Shown here in pieces: positions 17,620-26,699 of a stretch of DNA of 64,000 nt (position 1 is its first letter; each line of letters begins with the position of its first letter). The stretch lies in contig NZ_CP040882.1 in assembly GCF_006337085.1 (NCBI RefSeq), positions 2,170,001 through 2,234,000 on the forward strand, read 5' to 3'. A program made the translations under genes and the position numbers. The notes beneath the pieces are model-generated. The model ran no database searches. It was not told the DNA's origin and saw only the letters and a list, made by a program, of their open reading frames with translations. The stretch comes from Sutterella faecalis (GTDB lineage: Bacteria; Pseudomonadota; Gammaproteobacteria; Burkholderiales; Burkholderiaceae_F).

Positions 17620-17959
17620 GGATGGAAGAGCGGAAATCGTCGGTAAATTCTGGATGCGGACAGTCGATCACTGAGCCCGGAGAAGAGGCTCATCTCCGAT
17701 CGGCAGGCGGTCTCTATTATTTCGGGTGGTCTGAAAGGATCGAATAACGATCTCAATCATTTTGTAATTGTTGCACAAACGAAAAATGCATTCACTGTCA
17801 TTAAAGTTACACATAAAACCAACAGGACGCTTCGCCGCAGTATAGCAACCGCACGGAGAGTCTCCATCTTCGTCATCCAAGTCCTGACAACTACCGGTTT
17901 ACGCTTTGCGGATGTCGCCTGATAATCGAAAGAACAGGCGGTTTTCAGAGGAGGCTGGC
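17620..17959. other. Divergent intergenic region ruvB / M48 protease
   Basis: About 340 bases without a convincing gene. The middle part (about 17715-17840) is clearly AT-richer than its surroundings and is the likely place for the back-to-back promoters of ruvB and the protease gene. An open frame on the minus strand (17668-17880) has no family resemblance and is not called. A strong AGAGGAGG at 17946-17953 precedes the protease start. Confidence 0.5.
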
Positions 17960-20146
17960 ATGAGCTCCGCTCCTATTCGCAATCGAGCGCTCGAGAGGAG
18001 CGCAGACGACGCGCTGCGGCGCATTTTCGGCTTTATAGCGTTTTATTCGCTTTTCATCTTCTTGGGCCTCCTGGTTTTGACTGCCGCCTGCGGCCTCACG
18101 TGGTGGGTCCTGGGGACGCTCATCCCGGCTCTTCTCCATCATCTCAAACTGGTGGTGCTCCTCCTCGTGATGCTTGCCGGCGTCTGGGGCGTCGCGCTTC
18201 TGGTCGGCGGCATTCTGATTGAGCCGCTCTTCCGGATTGAGAAGTCGAGCCCCGAGACAGCCCGGATCGTGACGAAGCAGGATGCGCCGGAGTTGTTTGA
18301 ACTGATCGAGGAAACGGCGCGCGAGGTCGGCACGTCCATGCCGAAGACGGTCTATCTCACGCCGGAAGCGGACGCCTGCGTGTTCTTTGATGCCTCTTAC
18401 TGGGGCCTCTTCAAGGGCGCCGAAAAGAATCTGAGCATCGGTGCGGGGCTCATGGCGGATCTGTCCCGGAGCGAATTCAAGGCCGTGCTGGCGCATGAAT
18501 TCGGGCATGTCGCGCAATCGGCCATGCGGTGCGGATCAGCCGTCTGGATGCTGAATCAGATGATTGATCTGCTCCTTTCAAGCCGAAGCCGCTTTGATGG
18601 GCTCATTGACGCATGGGCGCAGGCGGATTCGAGGCTCTGGCGCCTTTTCGGGAGCGCTGCAAAGCGGCTCCTGCGATTCATCCGCAGCCTTGTGCTCAAG
18701 CGCTGGCTCAGAGTCAGAAAAGCGGATCTTTCGCTTTCCCGTCAGATGGAATTTGATGCCGACGCGGCCGCAGGCCGCACAGCCGGCATCGGGAACACGA
18801 TTTCCATGCTCGCGAAGCTCCCGGTGCTCTCGCGCAGACAAACGCTCTGCGGCCGGCTTCTTAATGAGTTCTGCCGCGAGAAAGGCGAACTTCTCACGGA
18901 CTTTTGGGGAGCTTATCGGTCTCTTGAAAATCTCTTTGAGCGCAATGACGGGGTCAGGCTCTCAGCCGCGCAGAAGCTCGCGGCGATACCGGCGGGCTTT
19001 GAGGGAAGCGACGCACGGCTCTCGCTCGAAGACGTCTGGGATACGCATCCGGCGATTGCTGATCGAATCGAAGCCCTCCGGCGGCTTGAGGGCGGCACGG
19101 CTGAGAATGCTGTTCAGGAGGCCGGTTCGGACGCTCCGGCCATGTCTCTCATTCCTGCTTTTCTGGCGCGGGCGGTGGGTGCGGAGGCCGTTTCAGCAGT
19201 GATGAGTGCTGAGCCGAAGAGGACCGCGAAGACGAATGAATCCCAGGAAACATCGCAATTTGCCCTCTGGGCAGCAGGCGAATTTGCACGCTATATCCCG
19301 CCGATCTCGCTCGCGCCGTACATTGATCGGGATCTCGTTGAGTTTGATTTGTCAAGGGCGATAGAAAACGCACTGGCAGCGCCGCAGCCGGATCCATTCG
19401 TTCCAGCCAACGATGCGGATGTCCGGCAGTATGCCGCTGCGCTCGAAGACGCCAGCGTTCTGCACGATATCCTGCTCAGCCGCCGCGAAGCGGAGGCGCT
19501 CCGCTACGGCTCCATCCGGCTCGTGGATTTGCATTCGAAGAACCTCGATGAGGCGCTGTCGCAGCCGCTGGCATTGGCCGAGGAGCGGCTTCAATCGCTC
19601 GAGCCGCGCGTCAGAACGATTGACGAAGCGGTCTTCAAATGGCTTTATTCGCATGAGAAGCCGGCTGACCGCGGTGCGGTTGCGCGGGCCTACTGCGACA
19701 TTTTCTATGCGCAGAGCTTCCTTTCCTCGGCGGACGCGCTTGCGGATCGCGGGGAGCGCCTTCAGGCCTGGCTCGACCGTGTGAACGAGCAGCTTCTCGA
19801 CGCGAAAAAAGCGGAGGCGGAAGTCTTCATGAAGGAAACGTCGGCCTTGATGGACGACGTAACGGCATTGCTGCCCTACATAGACTGGGACGCGCTCGAA
19901 GACGTCGAAGATGCCTCCGGATTGGAGGAACTGCGCCGGACGGCCGACACTTTCGTCGCCAAAGATGAGAAGGAAGCCGAAGAAACCGTGGAAACGCGAA
20001 CGCTGACCTCATTCGCGCAAAACATCGTGCATCTGCATGAAGCCCTGAGGCTAGTCGCAAGAGGCTTCATCGCGGATCGGGTCTATGAGCTCAGAGCTGC
20101 AGGGCCGGACATGGCCGGGCCCGGCAGCACGGGGAAAGAAGCGTAA
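17960..20146 (+). CDS. Large M48-family membrane metalloprotease
   Basis: Predicted zinc protease with its active site near the inner membrane. The 728-aa product has two hydrophobic helices at about residues 27-55 and 66-92. It then has the metal site HEFGH (179-183) inside LAHEFGHVAQS and the third ligand Glu near 264 in SRQMEFDADAAAGR. The fold and motif spacing are those of M48 (HtpX/Ste24-like) peptidases. The last ~400 residues have no family match that I recognise; they are helical and charged. ATG 17960 is chosen for its strong AGAGGAGG; an in-frame ATG lies at 17912. Neither neighbour (ruvB, ruvA) suggests a function. Confidence 0.82.
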   Translation: MSSAPIRNRALERSADDALRRIFGFIAFYSLFIFLGLLVLTAACGLTWWVLGTLIPALLHHLKLVVLLLVMLAGVWGVALLVGGILIEPLFRIEKSSPETARIVTKQDAPELFELIEETAREVGTSMPKTVYLTPEADACVFFDASYWGLFKGAEKNLSIGAGLMADLSRSEFKAVLAHEFGHVAQSAMRCGSAVWMLNQMIDLLLSSRSRFDGLIDAWAQADSRLWRLFGSAAKRLLRFIRSLVLKRWLRVRKADLSLSRQMEFDADAAAGRTAGIGNTISMLAKLPVLSRRQTLCGRLLNEFCREKGELLTDFWGAYRSLENLFERNDGVRLSAAQKLAAIPAGFEGSDARLSLEDVWDTHPAIADRIEALRRLEGGTAENAVQEAGSDAPAMSLIPAFLARAVGAEAVSAVMSAEPKRTAKTNESQETSQFALWAAGEFARYIPPISLAPYIDRDLVEFDLSRAIENALAAPQPDPFVPANDADVRQYAAALEDASVLHDILLSRREAEALRYGSIRLVDLHSKNLDEALSQPLALAEERLQSLEPRVRTIDEAVFKWLYSHEKPADRGAVARAYCDIFYAQSFLSSADALADRGERLQAWLDRVNEQLLDAKKAEAEVFMKETSALMDDVTALLPYIDWDALEDVEDASGLEELRRTADTFVAKDEKEAEETVETRTLTSFAQNIVHLHEALRLVARGFIADRVYELRAAGPDMAGPGSTGKEA

Positions 20147-20186
20147 TCGTTTGGCCTTGAGGACCTGGAAACGCTCCCGGCGGCAG

Positions 20187-20762
20187 TTACCGCGACAGCG
20201 ACTTGAGGGCGAGCCGGATGCCTTCGGAGACGCCCGTGTCTTCGGGCACGCGCTTTGCGGCGGCCTGCGCCTCGCGGTCGGAGTAGCCGAGCGCAATGAG
20301 GGCGGCTGCGATGTCCGCACGGGCGCTGCCTGGAGCCCCCGCCGGAACCGAAAGCGTTCCGCCCGAGAGCTTTCCCTTCAGTTCAAGAATGAGGCGTTCC
20401 GCGGTTTTCTTGCCGATCCCGGGAACGCGCGTGAGGAGTCCCGTTTCGCCTGATTCAATAGCGCTCGCAAGCTGATCGGCCGTCATTCCGGAGAGAACGG
20501 CGAGCGCAATGCGGGGCCCGACGCCCGAGACGCGGATGAGCGTGCGGAAGGCTGTCTGCTCAGCCTTCGTGGCAAAGCCGTAAAGGAGCTCGGCATCCTC
20601 GCGCACCACGAGGTGCGTGAAGAGCGTCACGTCGCCCCCGAGATCGGGAAGGTTGCAGAAGGTCGACATGGGAACGTCGACCTCGTAGCCGACGCCGCCC
20701 ACATCCACGAGAACCTGAGGGGGATTTTTTTCAATGAGTTTTCCGTGAAGGCGGCCGATCAT
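20187..20762 (-). CDS. ruvA: Holliday junction DNA helicase subunit RuvA
   Basis: Binds the four-way junction and loads RuvB. The 191-aa product begins MIGRLHGKLIEKNPPQVLVD, has the helix-hairpin-helix region (LIRVSGVGPRIALAVLSG; LTRVPGIGKKTAERLILEL) and a C-terminal UBA-like RuvB-binding domain (ALIALGYSDREAQAAAK). The start overlaps the ruvC stop by four bases (ATGA), so translation is coupled. Confidence 0.97.
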   Translation of the reverse strand: MIGRLHGKLIEKNPPQVLVDVGGVGYEVDVPMSTFCNLPDLGGDVTLFTHLVVREDAELLYGFATKAEQTAFRTLIRVSGVGPRIALAVLSGMTADQLASAIESGETGLLTRVPGIGKKTAERLILELKGKLSGGTLSVPAGAPGSARADIAAALIALGYSDREAQAAAKRVPEDTGVSEGIRLALKSLSR

Positions 20763-21349
20763 GGCTTTTCTCCTTTTTTGGCGAGAAGGCTCGTCCAGGC
20801 GGCGCGAGCGCCGCGCCCGGAGGCGCCGCGGCGCGCCGTGGCGTAAATGCGGCTGGTGCCGCCGGATTTCTCAAGCGCCCGAAGGCGATGCATGCTCGCC
20901 GAACAGATGGCGCAGGCAAGCGCATCGGCTTCGTCGGACCGAGGCGCTTCATCGAGCGCAAGAAGACGCATCACCATTTCCTGAACCATCAGCTTGTCTG
21001 CGCGCCCCGATCCGGTAACGGCCTGCTTGATTTCGCTCGGCGTGAATTCCTCCACGCTGAGGCCCGCGAGGTCGGCCGCGCAAAGCGCTGCGCCTCTTGC
21101 CTGACCGAGAAGCAGCGTGCTCTGCGGATTCACATTGACGAAGACGCGCTCGCAGGCGGCCTCCGTCGGCGCATGACGCGCGATGATCTGAGTGAGCTCG
21201 CGCGCAATGGTCCCGAGGCGCTCCGCCGTTTCTCCCTTCGGGACATCGATCACGCCGGAGGCGAGGCGGCGGCAGGAAGCGCCTTCCGCCTCAACGATGC
21301 CCCAGCCCGTATGGTTGAGGCCCGGATCGATGCCGAGAATGCGGATCAT
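20759..21349 (-). CDS. ruvC: Crossover junction endodeoxyribonuclease RuvC
   Basis: Resolves Holliday junctions by paired nicking. The 196-aa product has the first catalytic Asp in MIRILGIDPGLNHTGWG, the Glu in TEAACERVFVNVNPQST and the C-terminal acidic pair in DEADALACAIC. It lies 6 bases after ffh and overlaps ruvA, so ffh-ruvC-ruvA reads as one minus-strand operon. The ~25-residue basic tail after the catalytic core is poorly conserved. Confidence 0.96.
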   Translation of the reverse strand: MIRILGIDPGLNHTGWGIVEAEGASCRRLASGVIDVPKGETAERLGTIARELTQIIARHAPTEAACERVFVNVNPQSTLLLGQARGAALCAADLAGLSVEEFTPSEIKQAVTGSGRADKLMVQEMVMRLLALDEAPRSDEADALACAICSASMHRLRALEKSGGTSRIYATARRGASGRGARAAWTSLLAKKGEKP

Positions 21350-21355
21350 CGCGGA

Positions 21356-22771
21356 TTATTTCGGCATGCCGGGGAAGCCGCCCCCGAAGCCGGGGAAGCC
21401 CCCGCCCATGCCGGGAAGGCCTGAGCCGCCGAACATCCGCATCATGCGCGAAAGCCCGCCCTTCTTCATGCGCTTCATCATGTCCTGGGTCTGCTCAAAC
21501 TGCTTCAGCAGGCGGTTGACTTCCTGGACCGGCACGCCCGCGCCCTGCGCGATGCGCTTTTTGCGGCTTGCCTTGATGAGTTCGGGCTTTCTTCTTTCCT
21601 GAGGCGTCATCGAGTCGATGATGCCGAGCGTGCGCTTCAGGCTCTTCTGCACGTCTTCGTCGTTCACCTTGCTCGCGGCCTGCTGGAACTGCGCGGGCAT
21701 CTTTTCGAGGATCGAGGAGAAGCTCCCGATATTGCCCATCTGCGCGAGCTGCGCGCGGAAGTCCGTGAGGTCGAACCGGTCGCCCGTGGAGAGCTTCTTC
21801 GCGAGCTTCTGCGCTTCGGCAATGTTGATCGACTTCGTGACGTCCTTCACGAGGCCGACGATGTCGCCCATGCCGAGGATGCGCGAAGCCATGGCTTCCG
21901 GGTCGAAGGGCTCGAACCCCGTGAGCTTTTCGGCCGTGCCGATGAACTTGATGGGCTTGCCGGTGATGAAGCGCACGGAGAGCGCCGCGCCGCCCCGGCT
22001 GTCGCCGTCGGCCTTCGTGAGCACGATGCCCGTGAGCGGCAGCCGCTCGTTGAAGGCGCGCGCCGTATTGACCGCATCCTGGCCGAGCATGGCGTCGATC
22101 ACGAAGAGCGTTTCGGCGGGCTTGAGGAAAGTGTTGAGTTCAGCCACTTCCTGCATCATTGCTTCGTCAATTGCAAGGCGGCCCGCCGTATCGACGATCA
22201 GCACGTCGTAGAAGCGCCGGCGGGCTTCGGAAACCGCGCGCGACGCAATGTCGAGGGGCTTTTCGCCCACCGTGCTCGGGAACCAGTCGGCGCCCGCCTG
22301 TTCGGTGACGGCCTTCAGCTGATCAATAGCGGCAGGACGGTAGACGTCGCAGGAAACCGTCAGAACCTTCTTTTTCTGATCGGTGACGAGCCAGCGGGCG
22401 AGTTTGCCGGCCGTCGTCGTTTTGCCAGCGCCCTGAAGGCCCGCGAGGAGAATCACGGCCGGCGGCTGCACGCGGAAATTGAGCTCGCGCTCCTCGGGCG
22501 GGAGGTCGCCCCCGATGATCGCGGTGAGTTCGCGCTGCACGACGCCGACCAGGGCCTGGCCGGGGTTGAGGTTTCCGACCACCTCTTCGCCCATTGCCTT
22601 TTCCTTGATGCGGGCGAGAACTTCCTTCACGACGGGAAGCGCAACGTCGGCTTCAAGGAGCGCCAGGCGCACCTCGCGGAGCATGTCCTTGGTGTTGGCT
22701 TCAGTAAGGCGCGCCTGACCGCGCATTGTCTTGACGATTTTGGAAAGACGCTGGCTGAGTGAATCGAGCAT
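21356..22771 (-). CDS. ffh: Signal recognition particle GTPase Ffh (SRP54)
   Basis: Targets nascent membrane proteins with 4.5S RNA to FtsY. The 471-aa product has the N domain, the G domain with GLQGAGKTT (111-119), DTAGR and TKADGDSRGG, and the methionine-rich M domain (MKRMKKGGLSRMMRMFGG). It ends in a Gly-Phe-Pro repeat tail. The divergent CcsA-like gene upstream is a common betaproteobacterial neighbour. Promoters for both lie in the 279 bases at 22772-23050, where I see no other gene. The SRP RNA gene itself is not in the window. Confidence 0.97.
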   Translation of the reverse strand: MLDSLSQRLSKIVKTMRGQARLTEANTKDMLREVRLALLEADVALPVVKEVLARIKEKAMGEEVVGNLNPGQALVGVVQRELTAIIGGDLPPEERELNFRVQPPAVILLAGLQGAGKTTTAGKLARWLVTDQKKKVLTVSCDVYRPAAIDQLKAVTEQAGADWFPSTVGEKPLDIASRAVSEARRRFYDVLIVDTAGRLAIDEAMMQEVAELNTFLKPAETLFVIDAMLGQDAVNTARAFNERLPLTGIVLTKADGDSRGGAALSVRFITGKPIKFIGTAEKLTGFEPFDPEAMASRILGMGDIVGLVKDVTKSINIAEAQKLAKKLSTGDRFDLTDFRAQLAQMGNIGSFSSILEKMPAQFQQAASKVNDEDVQKSLKRTLGIIDSMTPQERRKPELIKASRKKRIAQGAGVPVQEVNRLLKQFEQTQDMMKRMKKGGLSRMMRMFGGSGLPGMGGGFPGFGGGFPGMPK

Positions 22772-23050
22772 GGAGATGTCGGCGGGTGCCGCGTTGTGGC
22801 TGGCGTCTTCGGAAAGACCGCTCTGGAATGCCGGTGCACGGGAGCCCCCTGAAGGGCGACCGGAGCATTCAAATTCAGCGCTTGGTAAGGCGCAGCCTTA
22901 GAATGAACAGACACTGACCCGGAACTCTAATTTCCAATATAGAAAAGAGGCTCAACGGGTCAGAAGCGAACGCATTATTTTAGAAGAGCGCCGCGTTCTT
23001 TGCGCCCGGGCGGCTCTTCCTCGGGAAATTTTTCTATTGCGAAGCTCCAA

Positions 23051-23857
23051 ATGTCAGTTCTCCTCATTTCCACCGGATTTGCCGCGCTTCTCTACCTTCT
23101 GAGCGGCATCTGCATCGTTACCGCGATGAAGAAAGGCGCTGACGCGAAGGCGTCGAGCCTTCTGCGCTGGCCGGTGCTTCTCGGCCTCATTCTTCATGGA
23201 TACGCCATTCAGGGAGAAATGTTTCAGTCCGAAGCCGTGCATTTCGGGTTCGGCTACGCCGTCTCCGTGATGTTCTTCTTCGCGGTGATCATTCTTCTCA
23301 TTGAATCCTGGGTGCACCGTCTGCACGGACAGTTCGGCATCGTCCTTATTGCGGCCGCCTTCGGCGCCATCTTCCCGGTGCTTTTCCCGGGGAATGCGCT
23401 CCCCGCGGCGGACTGGACGCCTTTCTTCCGCTTCCACCTCCTCGCTGCGCTTGCCGCCTACAGCTTCATGACGATTGCGCTCGTGCACGCCGTGCTGATG
23501 TACATGCAGAACCGGCACCTGAAGGCGCCGGGCGACGGTGCGGGCTTCATTGACTCGCTCCCCGGGCTCGTCGTAATGGAGCGGATCTTCTTCCGGATCG
23601 TTGCCTGCGGGTTCCTGCTCCTTACCTTCGTGCTCGTGAGCGGCGCCTGGACGACGAAGGAAACCTACGGCGTCTTCTTCCATTTCGACCACAAGATGAT
23701 CCTCACGTGGATCTCCTGGGTCGTTTTCGGCATCCTTCTTCTCGGACGGTGGCTCGCCGGCTGGCGCGCGAAAACGGCGCTTCGCCTCTTCTGGGCAGGC
23801 TTCCTCGTCTTCGTTATCGCCTACTTCGGCTACAGCTTCATTCTGGAAGTGTTCTGA
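23051..23857 (+). CDS. CcsA-like cytochrome c assembly-family membrane protein (YpjD type)
   Basis: Integral membrane protein of about 268 aa with roughly eight hydrophobic segments. Conserved features of the CcmC/CcsA/YpjD family include the tryptophan-containing stretch RVS..WTTKETYG and HFDHKMILTWISWVVFG. The family handles haem in cytochrome c maturation, but YpjD-type members beside ffh have no proven role. ATG 23051 gives the usual N-terminus; a longer TTG frame from 23000 adds a non-conserved segment. A small zinc-site protein and ampD follow closely. Confidence 0.82.
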   Translation: MSVLLISTGFAALLYLLSGICIVTAMKKGADAKASSLLRWPVLLGLILHGYAIQGEMFQSEAVHFGFGYAVSVMFFFAVIILLIESWVHRLHGQFGIVLIAAAFGAIFPVLFPGNALPAADWTPFFRFHLLAALAAYSFMTIALVHAVLMYMQNRHLKAPGDGAGFIDSLPGLVVMERIFFRIVACGFLLLTFVLVSGAWTTKETYGVFFHFDHKMILTWISWVVFGILLLGRWLAGWRAKTALRLFWAGFLVFVIAYFGYSFILEVF

Positions 23858-23866
23858 TATATCGCC

Positions 23867-24145
23867 ATGAGCCGCATTCTTTTCTTTCTCGGCATCTTCA
23901 TCGTGATTGCCGTCGCCTGGTCGATCAGCCGCCGCCGGCAGTCGCTTTCCATCAAGGAGCGTGATGAGCTCGAGGAGCTCAGGCGCAACGAGCGCGGCCG
24001 CAAGAATGCGCAGGCCGTGATCGGCGAGCCCATGGAAAAGTGCGAGGAGTGCGGCACCTACTTCCCCCGCCGCGAGGCGGTGCGCCGCGGCGCGCACATC
24101 TACTGCTCGGCGCGCTGCCGCGACAAGGCTTCAAAGCAGGAATAA
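23867..24145 (+). CDS. PP0621-family small membrane-anchored zinc-site protein
   Basis: A 92-residue protein with an N-terminal membrane helix (ILFFLGIFIVIAVAWSI), a charged linker and a C-terminal four-cysteine cluster CEECGTYFPRREAV...CSARCRD that should bind a metal. The arrangement matches the PP0621 family, typically found next to ampD and CcsA-like genes. Function unknown. It starts 9 bases after the previous stop, and ampD begins 3 bases after its stop. Confidence 0.8.
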   Translation: MSRILFFLGIFIVIAVAWSISRRRQSLSIKERDELEELRRNERGRKNAQAVIGEPMEKCEECGTYFPRREAVRRGAHIYCSARCRDKASKQE

Positions 24146-24148
24146 GGC

Positions 24149-24769
24149 GTGAAGGAAGCAGGAAATCCTCCCGGCTGGCTCGAGGGCGTTCATCGCCGCT
24201 CGAGCCCGTTTTTTGATGCCCGCCCGGACGGCACGTCGATTTCCGTCGTCGTCATCCACTTTATTTCGCTTCCTGCCGGTCAATACGGGGGCGACGAGGT
24301 GGACCGGCTCTTTACGGGTCGCATGACGCCCGACTGCCCCGACTATGAAGATCTGAAGGGTCTTCGCGTCTCATCCCACTTCTTCATCCGCCGCACGGGC
24401 GAAGCGATTCAGTACGTCAATGTTTTCGACCGCGCCTGGCACGCGGGACTCTCCAACTTCCGCGGACGAAATGCTGTGAACGACTTCTCGGTCGGGATTG
24501 AGCTCGAGGGCTGCGGCGAGGAGCCCTTTGAAGATGCGCAGTATCTGGCGCTCGAAAAACTTCTGAACGCGCTCTCGCAGCTTCTCCCGCTTCGCTATGC
24601 CACGGGACATGAAACCATCGCGCCCGGGCGGAAGAACGACCCCGGTCCCTTCTTCGACTGGGAGCGCCTTCGCGCTTCGCTCCCTCCGGGCATGTCCGTT
24701 GCCATTGCGCCCGAAGACTGCAGCCGTGAGATGATTGAAGCGCGCATGAGAGAACTCGCACGAGGTTAG
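24149..24769 (+). CDS. ampD: 1,6-anhydro-N-acetylmuramyl-L-alanine amidase AmpD
   Basis: Cytoplasmic zinc amidase that strips the peptide from recycled anhydro-muropeptides and thereby keeps AmpC-type inducers low. The 206-aa product has the Amidase_2 metal ligands in VVVIHFISLP, in WHAGLSNFRGR, and as the Asp of GRKNDPGPFFDW. The start is GTG at 24149. With mpl in the same window it forms part of the murein-recycling pathway. Confidence 0.93.
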   Translation: MKEAGNPPGWLEGVHRRSSPFFDARPDGTSISVVVIHFISLPAGQYGGDEVDRLFTGRMTPDCPDYEDLKGLRVSSHFFIRRTGEAIQYVNVFDRAWHAGLSNFRGRNAVNDFSVGIELEGCGEEPFEDAQYLALEKLLNALSQLLPLRYATGHETIAPGRKNDPGPFFDWERLRASLPPGMSVAIAPEDCSREMIEARMRELARG

Positions 24770-24830
24770 GCGGTTCCTTAGGCATAGTGCATAATGGGCG
24801 CACCTCAATCATCAAACGGATGCGTTGCCC

Positions 24831-25382
24831 ATGCTTGGTTCCGTTCTTCAGTACGTGCTCGGTATTGTTTTCGGCTTTTTCGGGGCTCTCCTGCTCCTGA
24901 GAGCATGGCTCTACTATTGGGCGCTTTCGCCGAGGCACCCGCTTTGCGAGCTGACCCGTAAAATCACCGACTGGCTGGTCGCTCCCTTGTCGAAGGCGCT
25001 GAAGCCGAAGGGCGGCATCGACTGGGCTTCCGTCGTCGCGGCGTTCTTCACGGCCATCATTGCGGTGCTTCTGCACCGCACGCTCGGGCATCTTCCGGCC
25101 ACGCCCGTGGGGCTTCTCATTGCCCCCTTCGCCATGCTTCTGCGCTGGGCGCTCGAGATGATTTCCTGGGGCGCCATCATCTGGGCGGTGCTCTCCTGGG
25201 TCAACCGCGGTCATCCGATGACCTATACCCTCGAGATGCTCCTCAACCCCTTCCTCGCGCCCATCCGGCGCATCCTCCCCACGTTCCGCGGCATCGACTT
25301 CTCGCCCCTCGTGCTCATCGTTATCACGAACGTGCTCCTCATGCTCGTCGTGCCTCTCTCTCGCGGCTTCATTCTCCTTTGA
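24831..25382 (+). CDS. YggT-family membrane protein
   Basis: A 183-aa protein with two YggT repeats. Each repeat has hydrophobic helices and the short motif seen here as LLRAWLYYWALSPRHPL and LLNPFLAPIRRILPTFRGIDFSPL. YggT proteins have been linked to envelope or osmotic stress, but the molecular role is not established. ATG 24831 is used; a TTG two codons upstream is possible. Confidence 0.85.
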   Translation: MLGSVLQYVLGIVFGFFGALLLLRAWLYYWALSPRHPLCELTRKITDWLVAPLSKALKPKGGIDWASVVAAFFTAIIAVLLHRTLGHLPATPVGLLIAPFAMLLRWALEMISWGAIIWAVLSWVNRGHPMTYTLEMLLNPFLAPIRRILPTFRGIDFSPLVLIVITNVLLMLVVPLSRGFILL

Positions 25383-25493
25383 GGCCAGTCGTTTTGTCGA
25401 GGAGTCTTCCATGTACAAATGGAGTCCCAGATGAGCACGGACTGCGTGCGGCCGGATGTCTGATCTCCTTTCAAAACCATCATCAGTGAGGGA

Positions 25494-25726
25494 ATGGCGG
25501 ATATCGTGCAGCAATCGCCGGGACTTTCCATAGGCATTTCAACCTTTGCAGCGCTTCGCGCAGAGCAGAAGGTTTATGTCGACAAGACGTCGTTCGTAGC
25601 GGAACTGGCCGCTTGGCCGGCGCAGAAAATTCTGCTCGCAAAAGAGCGGAAGGCGAAGTGGTGGAGCTCGGATGTCCCAATAGAGAAGTTGCGGAATCGA
25701 TCGGCAGGAAGGTCCTGCCAGCCTAA
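25494..25726 (+). pseudogene. Remnant of an AAA-ATPase-like (PF09820/DUF1703) gene
   Basis: The first ~50 codons read GLSIGISTFAALRAEQKVYV then DKTSFVAELA, the characteristic N-terminus of AAA-ATPase_like proteins. The frame then loses the P-loop that should follow (LLARPRRFGKS-type) and becomes LLAKERKAKW. From about 25649 another frame reads EGEVVELGCPNREVAESIGR and stops at 25724-25726; this resembles the ELGFPNREV segment from the middle of the same family. The simplest reading is a gene that lost its ATPase core by an internal deletion and is now a 230-base relic. Family assignment is from motif recall only. Confidence 0.65.
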
Positions 25727-25751
25727 ACAAACAGGCGGCACGAAGACGCTG

Positions 25752-26699
25752 TCAGAATCCCGCAGCGCCCCACATCCCTTCATAATCTTTGCGCACGCCG
25801 TCGAGCGTCAGCGGATAGTCCTGGGCGCTCGGAGACGCGACTTTCCTTGCGGCGACAATAGCGCCGATGCGGGCGCTCGCAACAGGATCAAGGCCGCGCG
25901 CGAGCCCGTATAGGAATCCTCCTCGCATGGCGTCGCCCGCGCCGACAGGATTCTGCGCGGCAACCGGCAGCGGTTCAACAGGCACGGCTCCGCCCGCTCC
26001 CGGGAGAAAGAGGCTCGCTCCGCGGCTTCCGTGCGTGCGAAGGACAAGCTTTCCTGTCCGGCCAATGGCTTCGGAGGAGAGTCCGGTCTTCGCTTCAAAC
26101 CCTTCCGCCTCAAAGTCGGAATAGGCGATTCCGAAGGAGCGGGAGAGAAGGCTCTCGAGTTCCTCGGCAGAAAAAAGATTGAGTTCCTGACCGACATCGA
26201 AAAGATAGGGTATCCCGCGGGAAACGCATTCATTCGCCGCGTTGAGCGTTGTTTCCTTCCCGCCGGGAGAGAGGATGGCAAGCTTCGGGCGATGGTCTTT
26301 CCCCTCGCGCCGGGGCCAGGGGACTTCCCGGGAGCGTTTCATGGCGCCCGGATGGAAGACCGCCAGCTGGGACCCGAGGCTGTCCGTAAAAATCACGCAC
26401 TGGGCCGTGTAGACATCGGGGAAGCATTGGAGCCCTTCCGTCGAAATCCCGAAGGACCGGAAGCGCGCGAGATAGTCTTCTCCGTCCATGCCGAGCGCGC
26501 CCCAGATCACGGGGTCTCCGCCGAGGCGCTTCATGGCAAGAGCGATGTTGGCGGCGCAGCCGCCGAAATCGCGCCGCATGCTGCTCGCGAGGAACGTGGT
26601 ATTGAGGTTCCTCAGGTCGCCCGAGAGCTGACGAGCAAATTCGCCCTCATGGGAGAAGATCGTGTCGTAAGCGACGGACCCGGTGATGAGAACGCTCAT
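25752..26699 (-). CDS. PfkB-family carbohydrate/nucleoside kinase
   Basis: Cytoplasmic ribokinase-fold kinase of 315 aa. The N-terminal substrate region has GSVAYDTIF and DFGGCAANIALAMKRLGG. The C-terminal PfkB signature NPVGAGDAMRGGFLYGL holds the catalytic Asp and the anion hole. It resembles adenosine-kinase-type members that sit next to DUF3426 and prmA in betaproteobacteria. The substrate cannot be decided from sequence. The start overlaps the DUF3426 stop (ATGA), so it ends a prmA-DUF3426-pfkB operon. Confidence 0.85.
   Translation of the reverse strand: MSVLITGSVAYDTIFSHEGEFARQLSGDLRNLNTTFLASSMRRDFGGCAANIALAMKRLGGDPVIWGALGMDGEDYLARFRSFGISTEGLQCFPDVYTAQCVIFTDSLGSQLAVFHPGAMKRSREVPWPRREGKDHRPKLAILSPGGKETTLNAANECVSRGIPYLFDVGQELNLFSAEELESLLSRSFGIAYSDFEAEGFEAKTGLSSEAIGRTGKLVLRTHGSRGASLFLPGAGGAVPVEPLPVAAQNPVGAGDAMRGGFLYGLARGLDPVASARIGAIVAARKVASPSAQDYPLTLDGVRKDYEGMWGAAGF

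Noticed and set aside
17668..17880. A 70-codon minus-strand frame upstream of ruvB
   Set aside because: It lies in the AT-rich divergent promoter region with no ribosome site and no family resemblance.
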